A stretch of DNA of 64,000 bases from Parasphingorhabdus flavimaris (GTDB taxonomy: Bacteria > Pseudomonadota > Alphaproteobacteria > Sphingomonadales > Sphingomonadaceae): NCBI RefSeq assembly GCF_013371215.1, contig NZ_JABWMH010000001.1, forward strand, positions 310,001 to 374,000, in the 5' to 3' direction. The notes under the pieces were generated by a model. That model was not told the DNA's origin. It ran no database searches and was given only the letters and a program-made list of their open reading frames with translations. Made by a program: the position numbers and the translations under genes. Shown here one piece after another: positions 41,248 through 49,584 of this stretch (position 1 is the first letter of the stretch; each line of letters begins with the position of its first letter).

Positions 41248-43767
41248 TCAGAACCGTTTGCGGAAATCAATCTCGACATATCGCCCGACCGGATCGACAA
41301 AGCCGGGCTGATAGCTCAGCGGGATCAGGCCATTGCCGTCGCGGATGGTCTGGATATCATCGAAGATATTGTCGACCTTGAAGGCGATCCGGCTGCCTTT
41401 CAGGAACGGGATATTCTCGGTCAGGTTGCCGCGATCATCCAGGTTTATGAACATGCGGAGATTGAAGGTGGTGAGGTCGGAAAAGCGCAGGTCGGAGCCG
41501 GTCAGCCCGCCGTTGACGCGGGTCGCGGTCTGATGCTTGCCGTCGAGCCGGAAGCCGATGCCGTTGTTGAACCAGCCGCCGTTGATCTCGAACTCGTGCC
41601 GCGGGCTGCCGCCGGTTGAACCGACCGCCGAACCGTCGAGCAGGTCCAGTTCATCGAGCCCGTCCCGGATCTTGATACGATCCTCGAGACGAATGGTGTG
41701 ATAGGCCGACAATTGCCAGCGACCGCCGCTCGGACGTCCGCCTGCGCCGCGGCCGCCGCGAGGTGCTGCTGGCCGCGCTTCCGCGCTGCCTTCGGGAGCG
41801 GCGCCGTCAGCCGGCTTGTCGCCCTGCGGTTCACGCTTGGGCGCTTCTGCGGCGGGGCGTCTCGATGCTCCGTCCGCTCCTCCGCGTCCGCCGCCGCGCT
41901 CCTGACCAAAGCGTTTTGAAAAGTCGATGCCGTAACGGATACGTTCGCTGCTGACATTGGCATAGTTGACCGGTCGCCGGTCGATTGCCACCAGTCGTCC
42001 GCTGGCGTCGCGGGTGACGCGGTCGGGGAAGGCAGCCTCGATCTCGGGTGTCAGCAGCGGGAAGCTGGATGCCACATTGTCGCTGTTGTTGCGGAAATAT
42101 TCGCCGAGGAAGGTAAAGCCGTCGAGCCACTCGGGGCGATAGTTGACCGCGAGCTTGATATCCCGTTGCTTTTCCGCCGGCAGCGAAAAATTGCCGCCTG
42201 TGGTTATCGCGGCAAGCACGGATTCGCCGTTGGTAAAATCGAAGACCGTGACATCGGGGGTGATGATGACCGGATTTCCAAGCTGGGCGATGCTCGGCGC
42301 TGCGTCTTCGCCGATGGCGGAAGCGGAGAACACCAGACCGTCAACCGGTTCCCAGTTCAGGCCAAAGCCGAATTCGACCAGACCGCCGAAGTCAGACAGA
42401 TCGGAATAGCCGAGATTGCCGTTGACCGACAATTTGCCAATCGCTTCGACGACATCGATGTTTTCGTCGGCCAGCGGGATGTCGATGTTGATCCCGGTGC
42501 TGAGTTCATCGCGGCTGAGACCGGTGGTGGTCACAATCGCGCCGCGGGTTTCCCGGCTATCCAGATCCTCGCGGTTATAGCCGGCGCGGACGGTGGTGGT
42601 GACGGCGCCGGACGGCAGGACGAGCAATGTGCCGGACAGGGTGGCGAGATTGTTGATCGTCTGGTCGACGACCCTGGCTGTGTCGGTCACGGGAGCGCCG
42701 AGCAACGGGCCGAAGCTGGTGGCGAGCGGATCGACCGAGCCGGCGTCGATCGCCGCCTGCAGCAAGCCGACATCGCCGGACCGGTCTGTGTCGGTATTGA
42801 CCTGGGTGCGGGTGTAGTCGCTGGTCAGCGACCAGCGCCAGTCGCTGAGCGTACCGTTCAGCGTCAGGCCCGCCTGCGCGGTGTTGGTTTCCTGTACCCG
42901 GGTCAGCGGGCCATATTCGGTGAAATAGCGGAACAGCGGATCGCCCGCGACGGTAAGCGTGCCACTGGGCAGACCCTGGAGCCCGCGGGACTTGTCATAG
43001 ACGTAGCCGCCGTTGAGCGAGAGCGACATGCCATTGTCGAAAGCGCGGCTGTAATTGGCATTGAGTTCGACATTGTCCGACGGAGCAACGAGGGTGCGAA
43101 AATTACCGAGATCGACGAGCTCGCCCGCCGCGTCCTGGATGATGTTCCGCTCGCTTTCGGTAATGGCGGTGTTGTTCTGCCACTCCAGATTGATATTGAC
43201 CCGGCTGTTCTTGCCGATGCGGGTGATGGTGGTTTCAAGCTCGGACCGCCCCTGCGCGCCGCGGGTCGGCACGCCATATTCGGCAGACGCGCTGACGCCG
43301 GTATAATTGTCCTTGAGCACGAAATTGATCACCCGTTGATCGGGACGATAGCCATATTGCAGCGCCAGTTCCTCGGGAAAGACCTGCACCGTGCGAATGG
43401 CTTCAGGCGGCAGATCGCGGATTTCGCGAAAGCCCGATGTGCGCTGGCCATTGATCAGGACAATCGGTCGCCCGCTGCCACGACCCCGGCTGGACGTGGT
43501 CTGGGACGAGATGGCCTCGAGCAGGTCCTGGACCGATGAAGCACCGAAGCTGGCGATATCCTCCTCGCTCAATTCGACCACGGGCGCTATTTCGGTGACG
43601 ACGGCACCGCGCGTAAATTCCGCTGTGACGACGATTTCTTCGTCGGCATATTCGGACTCGGTGTCGGAGATTTGGGCCGCAGCAGGAGTCGCAAGCAACA
43701 TGCTTGCGAGAATGACGGGAGAGGAGGCGAGAAGAGATCGGGGGGAAGATATCATGATTTTGTTCAT
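41248..43767 (-). CDS. TonB-dependent receptor with an Arg/Gly/Pro-rich insert
   Basis: The 839-residue protein starts with a signal peptide (LASMLLATPAAAQ) and a TonB box-like EEIVVTAEF near residue 43. A plug domain follows (ASFGASSVQDLLEAI, IVLINGQRTSGFREIRDLP), then a beta-barrel ending in the aromatic strand VGRYVEIDFRKRF. The receptor takes up a large substrate using TonB energy; the ligand is unknown. Between two barrel strands (about residues 621-681) there is a low-complexity stretch rich in Gly, Arg, Ala and Pro. It is divergent from infA across a 220-base gap; there an A/T-rich segment near 43818-43845 could carry its promoter, but I cannot place it firmly. Confidence 0.93.
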   Translation of the reverse strand: MNKIMISSPRSLLASSPVILASMLLATPAAAQISDTESEYADEEIVVTAEFTRGAVVTEIAPVVELSEEDIASFGASSVQDLLEAISSQTTSSRGRGSGRPIVLINGQRTSGFREIRDLPPEAIRTVQVFPEELALQYGYRPDQRVINFVLKDNYTGVSASAEYGVPTRGAQGRSELETTITRIGKNSRVNINLEWQNNTAITESERNIIQDAAGELVDLGNFRTLVAPSDNVELNANYSRAFDNGMSLSLNGGYVYDKSRGLQGLPSGTLTVAGDPLFRYFTEYGPLTRVQETNTAQAGLTLNGTLSDWRWSLTSDYTRTQVNTDTDRSGDVGLLQAAIDAGSVDPLATSFGPLLGAPVTDTARVVDQTINNLATLSGTLLVLPSGAVTTTVRAGYNREDLDSRETRGAIVTTTGLSRDELSTGINIDIPLADENIDVVEAIGKLSVNGNLGYSDLSDFGGLVEFGFGLNWEPVDGLVFSASAIGEDAAPSIAQLGNPVIITPDVTVFDFTNGESVLAAITTGGNFSLPAEKQRDIKLAVNYRPEWLDGFTFLGEYFRNNSDNVASSFPLLTPEIEAAFPDRVTRDASGRLVAIDRRPVNYANVSSERIRYGIDFSKRFGQERGGGRGGADGASRRPAAEAPKREPQGDKPADGAAPEGSAEARPAAPRGGRGAGGRPSGGRWQLSAYHTIRLEDRIKIRDGLDELDLLDGSAVGSTGGSPRHEFEINGGWFNNGIGFRLDGKHQTATRVNGGLTGSDLRFSDLTTFNLRMFINLDDRGNLTENIPFLKGSRIAFKVDNIFDDIQTIRDGNGLIPLSYQPGFVDPVGRYVEIDFRKRF

Positions 43768-43987
43768 TAGCTCTGGTGAGGGGGGATAGAAGATGTCCGA
43801 AGTGCCATGTAACGCGGGCTAATGGTATATTATCTTTGTATTAAATTGTCGCAGGCGCAAGGCCTGGACGTGGTGACATGACGTGTCTTTTCCGGATGCA
43901 GCTAATCCTTCCCTTTTTGTCCATTTGCCGTTATGGCGCACTGCAACACGCGGGATTGCCGCGATATTAGGGAAAATGTACCGCAAT

Positions 43988-44206
43988 ATGGCAAAAGAAG
44001 AACTGTTGGAAATGAAGGGACTGGTTCGCGAACTGCTCCCCAACGCCATGTTCCGGGTCGAGCTGGAAAACGGCCACGAGATTCTGGGACATACCGCTGG
44101 CAAGATGCGCAAGAATCGTATTCGCGTTCTGGTCGGTGACGAAGTGCTCGTCGAGCTCACCCCTTATGACCTGACCAAAGGTCGTATCACCTATCGCTTC
44201 AAGTGA
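43988..44206 (+). CDS. infA: Translation initiation factor IF-1
   Basis: IF-1 binds the A site of the 30S subunit during initiation. The 72-residue product starts [20 protein letters not shown] and has the OB-fold core with [20 protein letters not shown]. The longer open frame back to 43883 is not needed; the ATG at 43988 matches the universal start of the family. infA is followed by maf and an RNase E/G gene, as is usual in this group. A short dispersed repeat and a 99-base gap separate infA from maf. Confidence 0.98.
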   Translation: MAKEELLEMKGLVRELLPNAMFRVELENGHEILGHTAGKMRKNRIRVLVGDEVLVELTPYDLTKGRITYRFK

Positions 44207-44215
44207 TGGTATGCC

Positions 44216-44240
44216 GTTCGTCCTGAGCCTGTCAAAGGAC
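44216..44240. repeat. Dispersed short palindrome-like repeat (copy 2)
   Basis: The intergenic word gttcgtcctgagcctgtcaa followed by aggac is the relative, in opposite orientation, of 27841-27864. It lies ten bases after the infA stop. No terminator was recognised nearby. Confidence 0.6.
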
Positions 44241-44305
44241 AGCTATCGGCGAGCGGTCACTTCCGGCACAGGGCTTATACAGGCTTGGCCCGAACGGCCT
44301 GAAGG

Positions 44306-44887
44306 ATGTTTGCCGACATGAAACTGGTCCTCGCTTCGTCCAGCCCGCGCCGGCTGGAACTGCTCGGTCGTCTGGGCGTCACGCCGGACCGTATCATCTC
44401 TCCCGATATAGACGAGTCTCCGCGCAAGGGCGAATTGCCGCGCGACTATGTCCTGCGGATGGCGCAGGAAAAGGCCGCTGCGGTCGAACGGGCTGATGAT
44501 GAAATTCTGGTCGCGGGCGATACCACGGTTGCCGTGGGGCGCAGGATATTGGGGCAGGCCGGCGATGCGGCGGAGCAACGCAAATTTCTCGAACTGGTCA
44601 GCGGGCGGCGGCATCATGTGATGTCGGCGGTTTGCGTGATTGCAGCCGATGGTAAAGCGCGAACCAAATTGTCCGACAGCATCGTCAAGTTCAAGCGTTT
44701 CGAGGCCAGCGAGATCGAAGCCTATATTGCCACCGGCGAAGGTCAGGGGAAGGCCGGCGGCTATGCGATACAGGGCACGGCGGAAGCCTTCGTCACCTGG
44801 ATGTCGGGAAGCTATAGCGGGATCATGGGGCTTCCGCTCTACGAAACCCGCAATCTGCTGATCAGCGCGGGCTATCCTCTTGGCTGA
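44306..44887 (+). CDS. maf: Maf-type nucleotide pyrophosphatase
   Basis: Maf proteins hydrolyse non-canonical or standard nucleoside triphosphates such as dTTP, UTP or m7GTP. The 193-residue product has the substrate-binding LASSSPRRLELL near residue 9, the DESPRKGE acidic stretch, VAGDTTVAVGRRILG with the catalytic Asp near 70, and GYAIQGTAEAFV near the C-terminus. ATGs at 44306 and 44318 are both possible. The second matches other Maf starts (MKLVLASSSPRR), but GAAGG sits close to both. Its 3' end overlaps the RNase gene by eight bases. Confidence 0.93.
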   Translation: MFADMKLVLASSSPRRLELLGRLGVTPDRIISPDIDESPRKGELPRDYVLRMAQEKAAAVERADDEILVAGDTTVAVGRRILGQAGDAAEQRKFLELVSGRRHHVMSAVCVIAADGKARTKLSDSIVKFKRFEASEIEAYIATGEGQGKAGGYAIQGTAEAFVTWMSGSYSGIMGLPLYETRNLLISAGYPLG

Positions 44888-45878
44888 TTTCGCAAACGGC
44901 TGGCTTTATGAAGCCGGGATCGGCGAGAGCCGCGCGTTGCTGATTGAAAATGACGAACCGGCGCAGATACGGATCGAGCGCTCCGATGGCCGCGCCAGGG
45001 CCGGCGCGGTGGTCGATGCCAAATTCACCCGACAATGGGTTGCTGGGAGGTCCGGGATCGTCACCCTGCCGGACGGGCAGGAGGCTTTGCTGCAACCGCT
45101 GCCCAAGGGACTGGCCGAAGGGTCGATGGTCCGGGTGGTCATTGTCCGGGCCGCAATGACCGAGCGCGGCGGCCAGGCCAAGCGTGCCAAGGCGCAGCCC
45201 GCGGACGCGGACAGTGGCTTGTGCGAGGGGCCCGATTTGCTGGCGGAAATCCATGCATCCGGTCTTCCGGTCAAACAGGTCCATGCCCATGAGGCGGATT
45301 ATTTCGGGCAGCATGGCTGGCACGAAGCGGTCGAACAGGCGGAAAGCGGACGGATCGATTTCGAAGGCGGAAGCCTGCTGGTCTCTCTGACCCCGGCGAT
45401 GGCATTATTTGATGTCGACGGGCCGCTGGCATCGTTCGAGCTGGCGAAGCGGGCCGCGAAAGAAGTCGCGCTGGCGCTGGTGCGGTTCGATATCTCCGGC
45501 AATATCGGCGTTGATTTCCCCACGTTGCAGGCGAAGGCCGAGCGCGCTGCGGTTACCGCTATTTTTGACGACCATATGACCGCCAATTGCGAGCGCACGG
45601 CGATCAACGGTTTTGGATTCATGCAGATTGTCGGCCGCAAGGTCCGGCCGTCGGTGCCGGAAATCCTGCAGGCCAATCGATCGGTCAATGCCGCGCTGAA
45701 ACTGCTGCGACAAGCAGAGCGGGATCGCGGCACCGGCGCAATGCGGCTGGAAGTGCATCCGGCTGTTGCGAACAAGTTGCAGCCATCAATGCTGGAAGAA
45801 CTTGCCCGGCGGACCGGACGCCCGGTGTCGGTTGAGCCGCGTGGCGATATTCCGATCGATGGCGGCCTGATAGGATAA
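44880..45878 (+). CDS. Short RNase E/G family protein
   Basis: The 332-residue protein matches the RNase E/G family in the region ALALVRFDISGNIGVDFPTL and FGFMQIVGRKVRPSVPEIL, which covers the catalytic-domain RNase H-like part. It is much shorter than RNase G (about 490 residues). The S1-like N-terminus is recognisable only loosely and the zinc-link motif is missing. Catalytic activity is therefore uncertain. The start is a TTG (44880), overlapping the maf stop. In related genomes the small zinc protein gene yacG often follows; I see none here before maiA. Confidence 0.85.
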   Translation: MADFANGWLYEAGIGESRALLIENDEPAQIRIERSDGRARAGAVVDAKFTRQWVAGRSGIVTLPDGQEALLQPLPKGLAEGSMVRVVIVRAAMTERGGQAKRAKAQPADADSGLCEGPDLLAEIHASGLPVKQVHAHEADYFGQHGWHEAVEQAESGRIDFEGGSLLVSLTPAMALFDVDGPLASFELAKRAAKEVALALVRFDISGNIGVDFPTLQAKAERAAVTAIFDDHMTANCERTAINGFGFMQIVGRKVRPSVPEILQANRSVNAALKLLRQAERDRGTGAMRLEVHPAVANKLQPSMLEELARRTGRPVSVEPRGDIPIDGGLIG

Positions 45879-45925
45879 TTGCAGCCAAGCTTGCTTTTCT
45901 GCGGTCTAATCGGCAATGCCTGCGC

Positions 45926-46558
45926 ATGACAGATATCATTCTTTACGATTATTGGCGCAGCTCGGCGAGCTTCCGGGTGCGCATCGCGCTCAACCTGAAG
46001 GGTGTCCCTTATACCGCGATCAACACCAGCCTGCTGGATGGCGACCAGAAGGCTCCGGACTATGTGGCCCGTAATCCGCAGGGCTTTGTTCCGATGCTTT
46101 GTATCGACGGGCATGACCTGACCCAGTCACTGGCGATTATCGACTATCTTGACGCCAAATATGATGATCCGCCGATGGTGTCGAGCGATCCGGCCGAGCG
46201 GGCCAGGACATTGGCGCAAGCACTGGTCATCGCTGCCGATATTCATCCGGTCAACAATCTCCGGATATTGAAATATCTCAAGAATGAACTGGGGCATGAT
46301 CAGGCGGTTACCGACAACTGGTACCGCCACTGGATCGAAGAAGGTTTCGTGGCGCTGGAAGCCATGGCACCGGAAGCTGGAATGTTCGGCGGAGAAAAGC
46401 CCAATCTGGCTGACGTCTGTCTGGTGCCGCAAATGTATAACGCGCGGCGTTTCGAACTGGATTTGAGCGATTTTCCCAAGCTGGTCCGGATTGACGCAGC
46501 GTGCAACCAACTCGAGGCTTTTCAGAAAGCCGCTCCCGAAGCAGTGAAGGAAGATTGA
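45926..46558 (+). CDS. maiA: Maleylacetoacetate isomerase (zeta-class glutathione S-transferase)
   Basis: The enzyme converts maleylacetoacetate to fumarylacetoacetate using glutathione in tyrosine and homogentisate breakdown. The 210-residue protein has the zeta-class signature YWRSSASFRVRIALNLKG near residue 8-25, where the tandem Ser binds glutathione, DLTQSLAIIDYLD near 70 and the C-terminal helical domain. No homogentisate dioxygenase or fumarylacetoacetase is nearby, so another glutathione-dependent isomerisation is possible. The gene for a GFA-family protein starts two bases after its stop. Confidence 0.9.
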   Translation: MTDIILYDYWRSSASFRVRIALNLKGVPYTAINTSLLDGDQKAPDYVARNPQGFVPMLCIDGHDLTQSLAIIDYLDAKYDDPPMVSSDPAERARTLAQALVIAADIHPVNNLRILKYLKNELGHDQAVTDNWYRHWIEEGFVALEAMAPEAGMFGGEKPNLADVCLVPQMYNARRFELDLSDFPKLVRIDAACNQLEAFQKAAPEAVKED

Positions 46559-46559
46559 T

Positions 46560-46970
46560 ATGGCGATCGAAGGCGGATGTTATTGCGGCGCGGTGCGCTA
46601 CAAGGCCGAGGGCGAACCGATGCTGAAAGCAGAATGTTTTTGCCGCGAATGCCAATATACGACCGGAGGGAACAGCCTGTTGCTGATGGCAATGCCGGCG
46701 GACGGTTTTGAAGTCACCAAGGGGGCGGTCAAAGGCTATAAGCGCGCCGATCTTGAAAAGGGCGTGACCCGGGAATTTTGTGCCGACTGCGGTACCCATC
46801 TGGCGACCCGCGCACCGGGCTTCGAGGCGGCGGTGATCTTGAAAGTCGGAACGCTTGACGACCCGGGCGTTTTCGGAAAAGCGGACAGCGCCCATTTTGC
46901 CTGCGACGCGCAAGACTATCACCGGCTGCCAGAAGATATGCCGGTCCATCAAAAGTGGATGAACAGCTAG
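46560..46970 (+). CDS. GFA-family glutathione-dependent formaldehyde-activating-like protein
   Basis: The 136-residue protein carries the zinc-binding cysteines of the GFA/CENP-V fold: GGCYCGAVRY near the start, CFCREC near residue 28, and FCADCGTHL near 75. The family is named for an enzyme that joins formaldehyde and glutathione, but most members are uncharacterised. It lies directly after maiA, another glutathione-linked gene, which supports a glutathione context. Confidence 0.9.
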   Translation: MAIEGGCYCGAVRYKAEGEPMLKAECFCRECQYTTGGNSLLLMAMPADGFEVTKGAVKGYKRADLEKGVTREFCADCGTHLATRAPGFEAAVILKVGTLDDPGVFGKADSAHFACDAQDYHRLPEDMPVHQKWMNS

Positions 46971-46973
46971 ACC

Positions 46974-49079
46974 ATGAGAAAATATTATTTTGCGTTGCCT
47001 TTGCTGGCCCCGTTGTGCCTGGCGAGCGTTCCTGCCTGGGGGCAGGTTCAGGCCGAGAATGACGAAGATCGAATAGTCATTGCCGACATGCGTCTGCCAG
47101 AGATTGTCGTGACCGGATTGCCCGCTTTGCGGGGGGACGAAGCCTATAGTGCCACCGAGACAATGCTCGATTCGACGCAGTCCGTCGAAAATTCGTTGCG
47201 CGATGTGCCGGGGCTCCAACAATTTCGCAGGTCCGACGCGCGGTCCGCCAATCCGACCAGCCAGGGCGTTACCTTGCGGGGGCTTGGCGGAAACGCATCC
47301 TCCCGCGCGCTGCTTTTGCTGGACGGGGTTCCGCAGGCCGATCCTTTCGGTGGCTGGGTTGCCTGGCCGGGCTATGACGCGCTTGCGCTCAACAGCGCCA
47401 GAATAACACGTGGCGGTGGCAGCGGCGCAGACGGACAGGGCGCGGTTTCGGGAACCATCGAATTGTTCAGCGACAAGGTCGGTGACCGGATCGAATTGGG
47501 CGCCGCTTATGGCAGCCGCAACAGCGTCGATGCCGATCTGCTGTTCGGTCGCGAGCTGGGGCAGGGACAACTGACCATTTCCGCCAACTACGCACGCGGC
47601 GATGGTTTCATCCCGATCATCGAAGGCCAGCGCGGTTCGGTAGATCGCCCGGCGGAATATGAACAGGCCGGACTTGCCGTCCGCTTTGTCGCGCCGCTAT
47701 CCGACAATGTCGAATTGCAGAGCAATGTCCGCGCTTTCATCGACGACCGCGAACGCGGCTTTGCCTTCAGCGAAAATCACAATGATGGTGCCGATGCCAG
47801 CATCCGGCTGGTCGATCGCTATTCCGACTGGCAATGGTCGGCTCTCGCCTATCTCCAGATCCGCAATTTCGATGTCAGCTTTGGCGGCGTCGCGGATGAT
47901 CGCAATTCGGTCAGCCGCGTCTTCGAGCAGTTTAACGTGCCGTCCACCGGTCTCGGTGCGCGCTTTGAAGTGCGGCCACCGGTCGGGGACGACGTCGAAC
48001 TGCGGATTGGCGGCGACTGGCGCCGGACCGAAGGCACCACGAACGAAAATTTCTTCTTTGCCGATAATGACACCCCGCGGCGCAGCCGCAGGGCAGGCGG
48101 CAGTACCGCGACCTATGGCGGCTTTGTCGAAGCCAGTGTGCAGGCGAGTGACGCGCTGGTCCTGACCGGTGGCGGACGCATTGATTTCTGGTCCATCGAC
48201 AACGGCTTCCGCCGCGAGATCGAGCTGATAAGCCCCTTCCCGGGAGCGGTGCGGTCGGACGAGAAATTTGCCAATCGCAGCGGCAATGAGTTCACCGGAC
48301 GCGGCGGCTTTGCCTATCAGGCAACTGATATGCTCACGTTGCGCGGTGCCGCCTATCTCGGCTGGCGCTTGCCGACGCTGAACGAGCTGTTCCGGCCATT
48401 CCGGGTCGGTGATGATGCGACGGCGGCCAATGAATTGCTCGAACCCGAACGGGTTAAGGGCGCCGAACTGGGGGTGGACTGGGACAATGGACCGGTCCGT
48501 CTGGGGTTGACGGCCTTCTACAACCAGCTCGACAACGCGGTTGCCAATGTCACGCTGGACAACGGCCCTGGCGTCTTCCCCGGGGTCGGCTTTGTTTCAC
48601 CGGACGGCACCTATAGCCAGCGTCAAAATCTTGAAGCGATCCGATCCAAGGGCTTTGAAATCGATGCGGAATTTGATCTGGTCGAGGGTCTGACGTTCCG
48701 CGCCGCCTATTCCTATGTTGATGCGGAGGTGGATGGCACCGGCGCTGCTGCCGCGATCGACGGGTTGCGACCGGCCCAGATTCCGCGGCACAACGCCTCG
48801 GGGTCCATCCGCTGGGAATCCGATAATGGCTCGGGGGCAAGCCTCTCGGCGCGCTATGCCGGGCAGCAGTTCGAGGATGATGTGAATATCCTCAGCCTCG
48901 CCGATGCTTTCACGATCGATGGCCGGATGGCGCTCGCCGTCAATGATCGGCTGCTGGTCGAAACCCGGGTTGAGAATCTTCTCGATGCACGGGTAGAGAC
49001 TGCAGTCAGTAGCAACGGAATTATAGAGCGTGCCTTTCCACGGACATTTTGGATTGGACTTCGTGTTGAAATTGAATAA
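46974..49079 (+). CDS. TonB-dependent receptor
   Basis: The 701-residue outer-membrane protein has a signal peptide (LPLLAPLCLASVPAWGQ), a TonB box-like LPEIVVTG near residue 38, a plug domain (SRALLLLDGVPQADPFGGW) and a barrel with the terminal aromatic strand FPRTFWIGLRVEIE. The ligand is unknown; the length fits siderophore, vitamin or carbohydrate receptors. A MarR-type regulator gene begins nine bases after its stop, so the two are probably one unit. Confidence 0.93.
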   Translation: MRKYYFALPLLAPLCLASVPAWGQVQAENDEDRIVIADMRLPEIVVTGLPALRGDEAYSATETMLDSTQSVENSLRDVPGLQQFRRSDARSANPTSQGVTLRGLGGNASSRALLLLDGVPQADPFGGWVAWPGYDALALNSARITRGGGSGADGQGAVSGTIELFSDKVGDRIELGAAYGSRNSVDADLLFGRELGQGQLTISANYARGDGFIPIIEGQRGSVDRPAEYEQAGLAVRFVAPLSDNVELQSNVRAFIDDRERGFAFSENHNDGADASIRLVDRYSDWQWSALAYLQIRNFDVSFGGVADDRNSVSRVFEQFNVPSTGLGARFEVRPPVGDDVELRIGGDWRRTEGTTNENFFFADNDTPRRSRRAGGSTATYGGFVEASVQASDALVLTGGGRIDFWSIDNGFRREIELISPFPGAVRSDEKFANRSGNEFTGRGGFAYQATDMLTLRGAAYLGWRLPTLNELFRPFRVGDDATAANELLEPERVKGAELGVDWDNGPVRLGLTAFYNQLDNAVANVTLDNGPGVFPGVGFVSPDGTYSQRQNLEAIRSKGFEIDAEFDLVEGLTFRAAYSYVDAEVDGTGAAAAIDGLRPAQIPRHNASGSIRWESDNGSGASLSARYAGQQFEDDVNILSLADAFTIDGRMALAVNDRLLVETRVENLLDARVETAVSSNGIIERAFPRTFWIGLRVEIE

Positions 49080-49088
49080 ATATTACTT

Positions 49089-49532
49089 ATGACCTTCAAG
49101 CTTGATGATTATCTGCCTTACCAGCTCTCGACGACATCCAATGTCGTAAGCGACGTGATTGCCGGCGAGTATAAAAGCCTTTTCGGCCTCAAAATACCGG
49201 AATGGCGGGTGATGTCTGTGCTGGGCACGCGCGGAGCCTCGACGCAACGGCATCTCGTCGAAGCGACGCTGATGGACAAAGTGACCGTCAATCGTGCGGT
49301 AAAAAATCTTGTCGATCGGAATCTGCTCGAACGCAGCCCCAATACAGCCGATGGCCGCTCTCATCATTTGCTGCTGAGCAGCGTCGGCCGCGATCTTTAC
49401 GGGAAAATCCTTCCCGCTGCCCAGGCCATGGACAAGAAAATCATGTCCGTGCTCAGCGCGGACGAGAAGGCGGCGCTTTCTGCGATGCTGGAAAAGATAA
49501 AGAAATCGGCTGACGCGATCGCAGCGGAATGA
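49089..49532 (+). CDS. MarR family transcriptional regulator
   Basis: The 147-residue protein has the winged helix-turn-helix of MarR regulators, with FGLKIPEWRVMSVLG near residue 30, LVEATLMDKVTVNRAVKNL as the recognition helix near 57-75 and ERSPNTADGRSHHLLLS in the wing, where Asp-Gly-Arg is the family hallmark. It is likely to control the upstream receptor gene or its own expression; the ligand is unknown. A GC-rich hairpin follows its stop. Confidence 0.9.
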   Translation: MTFKLDDYLPYQLSTTSNVVSDVIAGEYKSLFGLKIPEWRVMSVLGTRGASTQRHLVEATLMDKVTVNRAVKNLVDRNLLERSPNTADGRSHHLLLSSVGRDLYGKILPAAQAMDKKIMSVLSADEKAALSAMLEKIKKSADAIAAE

Positions 49533-49535
49533 AAA

Positions 49536-49559
49536 AGAGCGGCAGTCACCTGCCGCTCT
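49536..49559. terminator. Bidirectional terminator between marR and the Tad operon
   Basis: A perfect 10-bp stem AGAGCGGCAG (49536-49545) with CTGCCGCTCT (49550-49559) and a four-base loop lies between convergent transcripts. On the minus strand it is followed by five T residues, so it is a good terminator for tadC. On the plus strand only CTTGATT follows, so it is weaker for marR. Confidence 0.85.
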
Positions 49560-49584
49560 CTTGATTGTCTGAAAGCTTCTCGCG

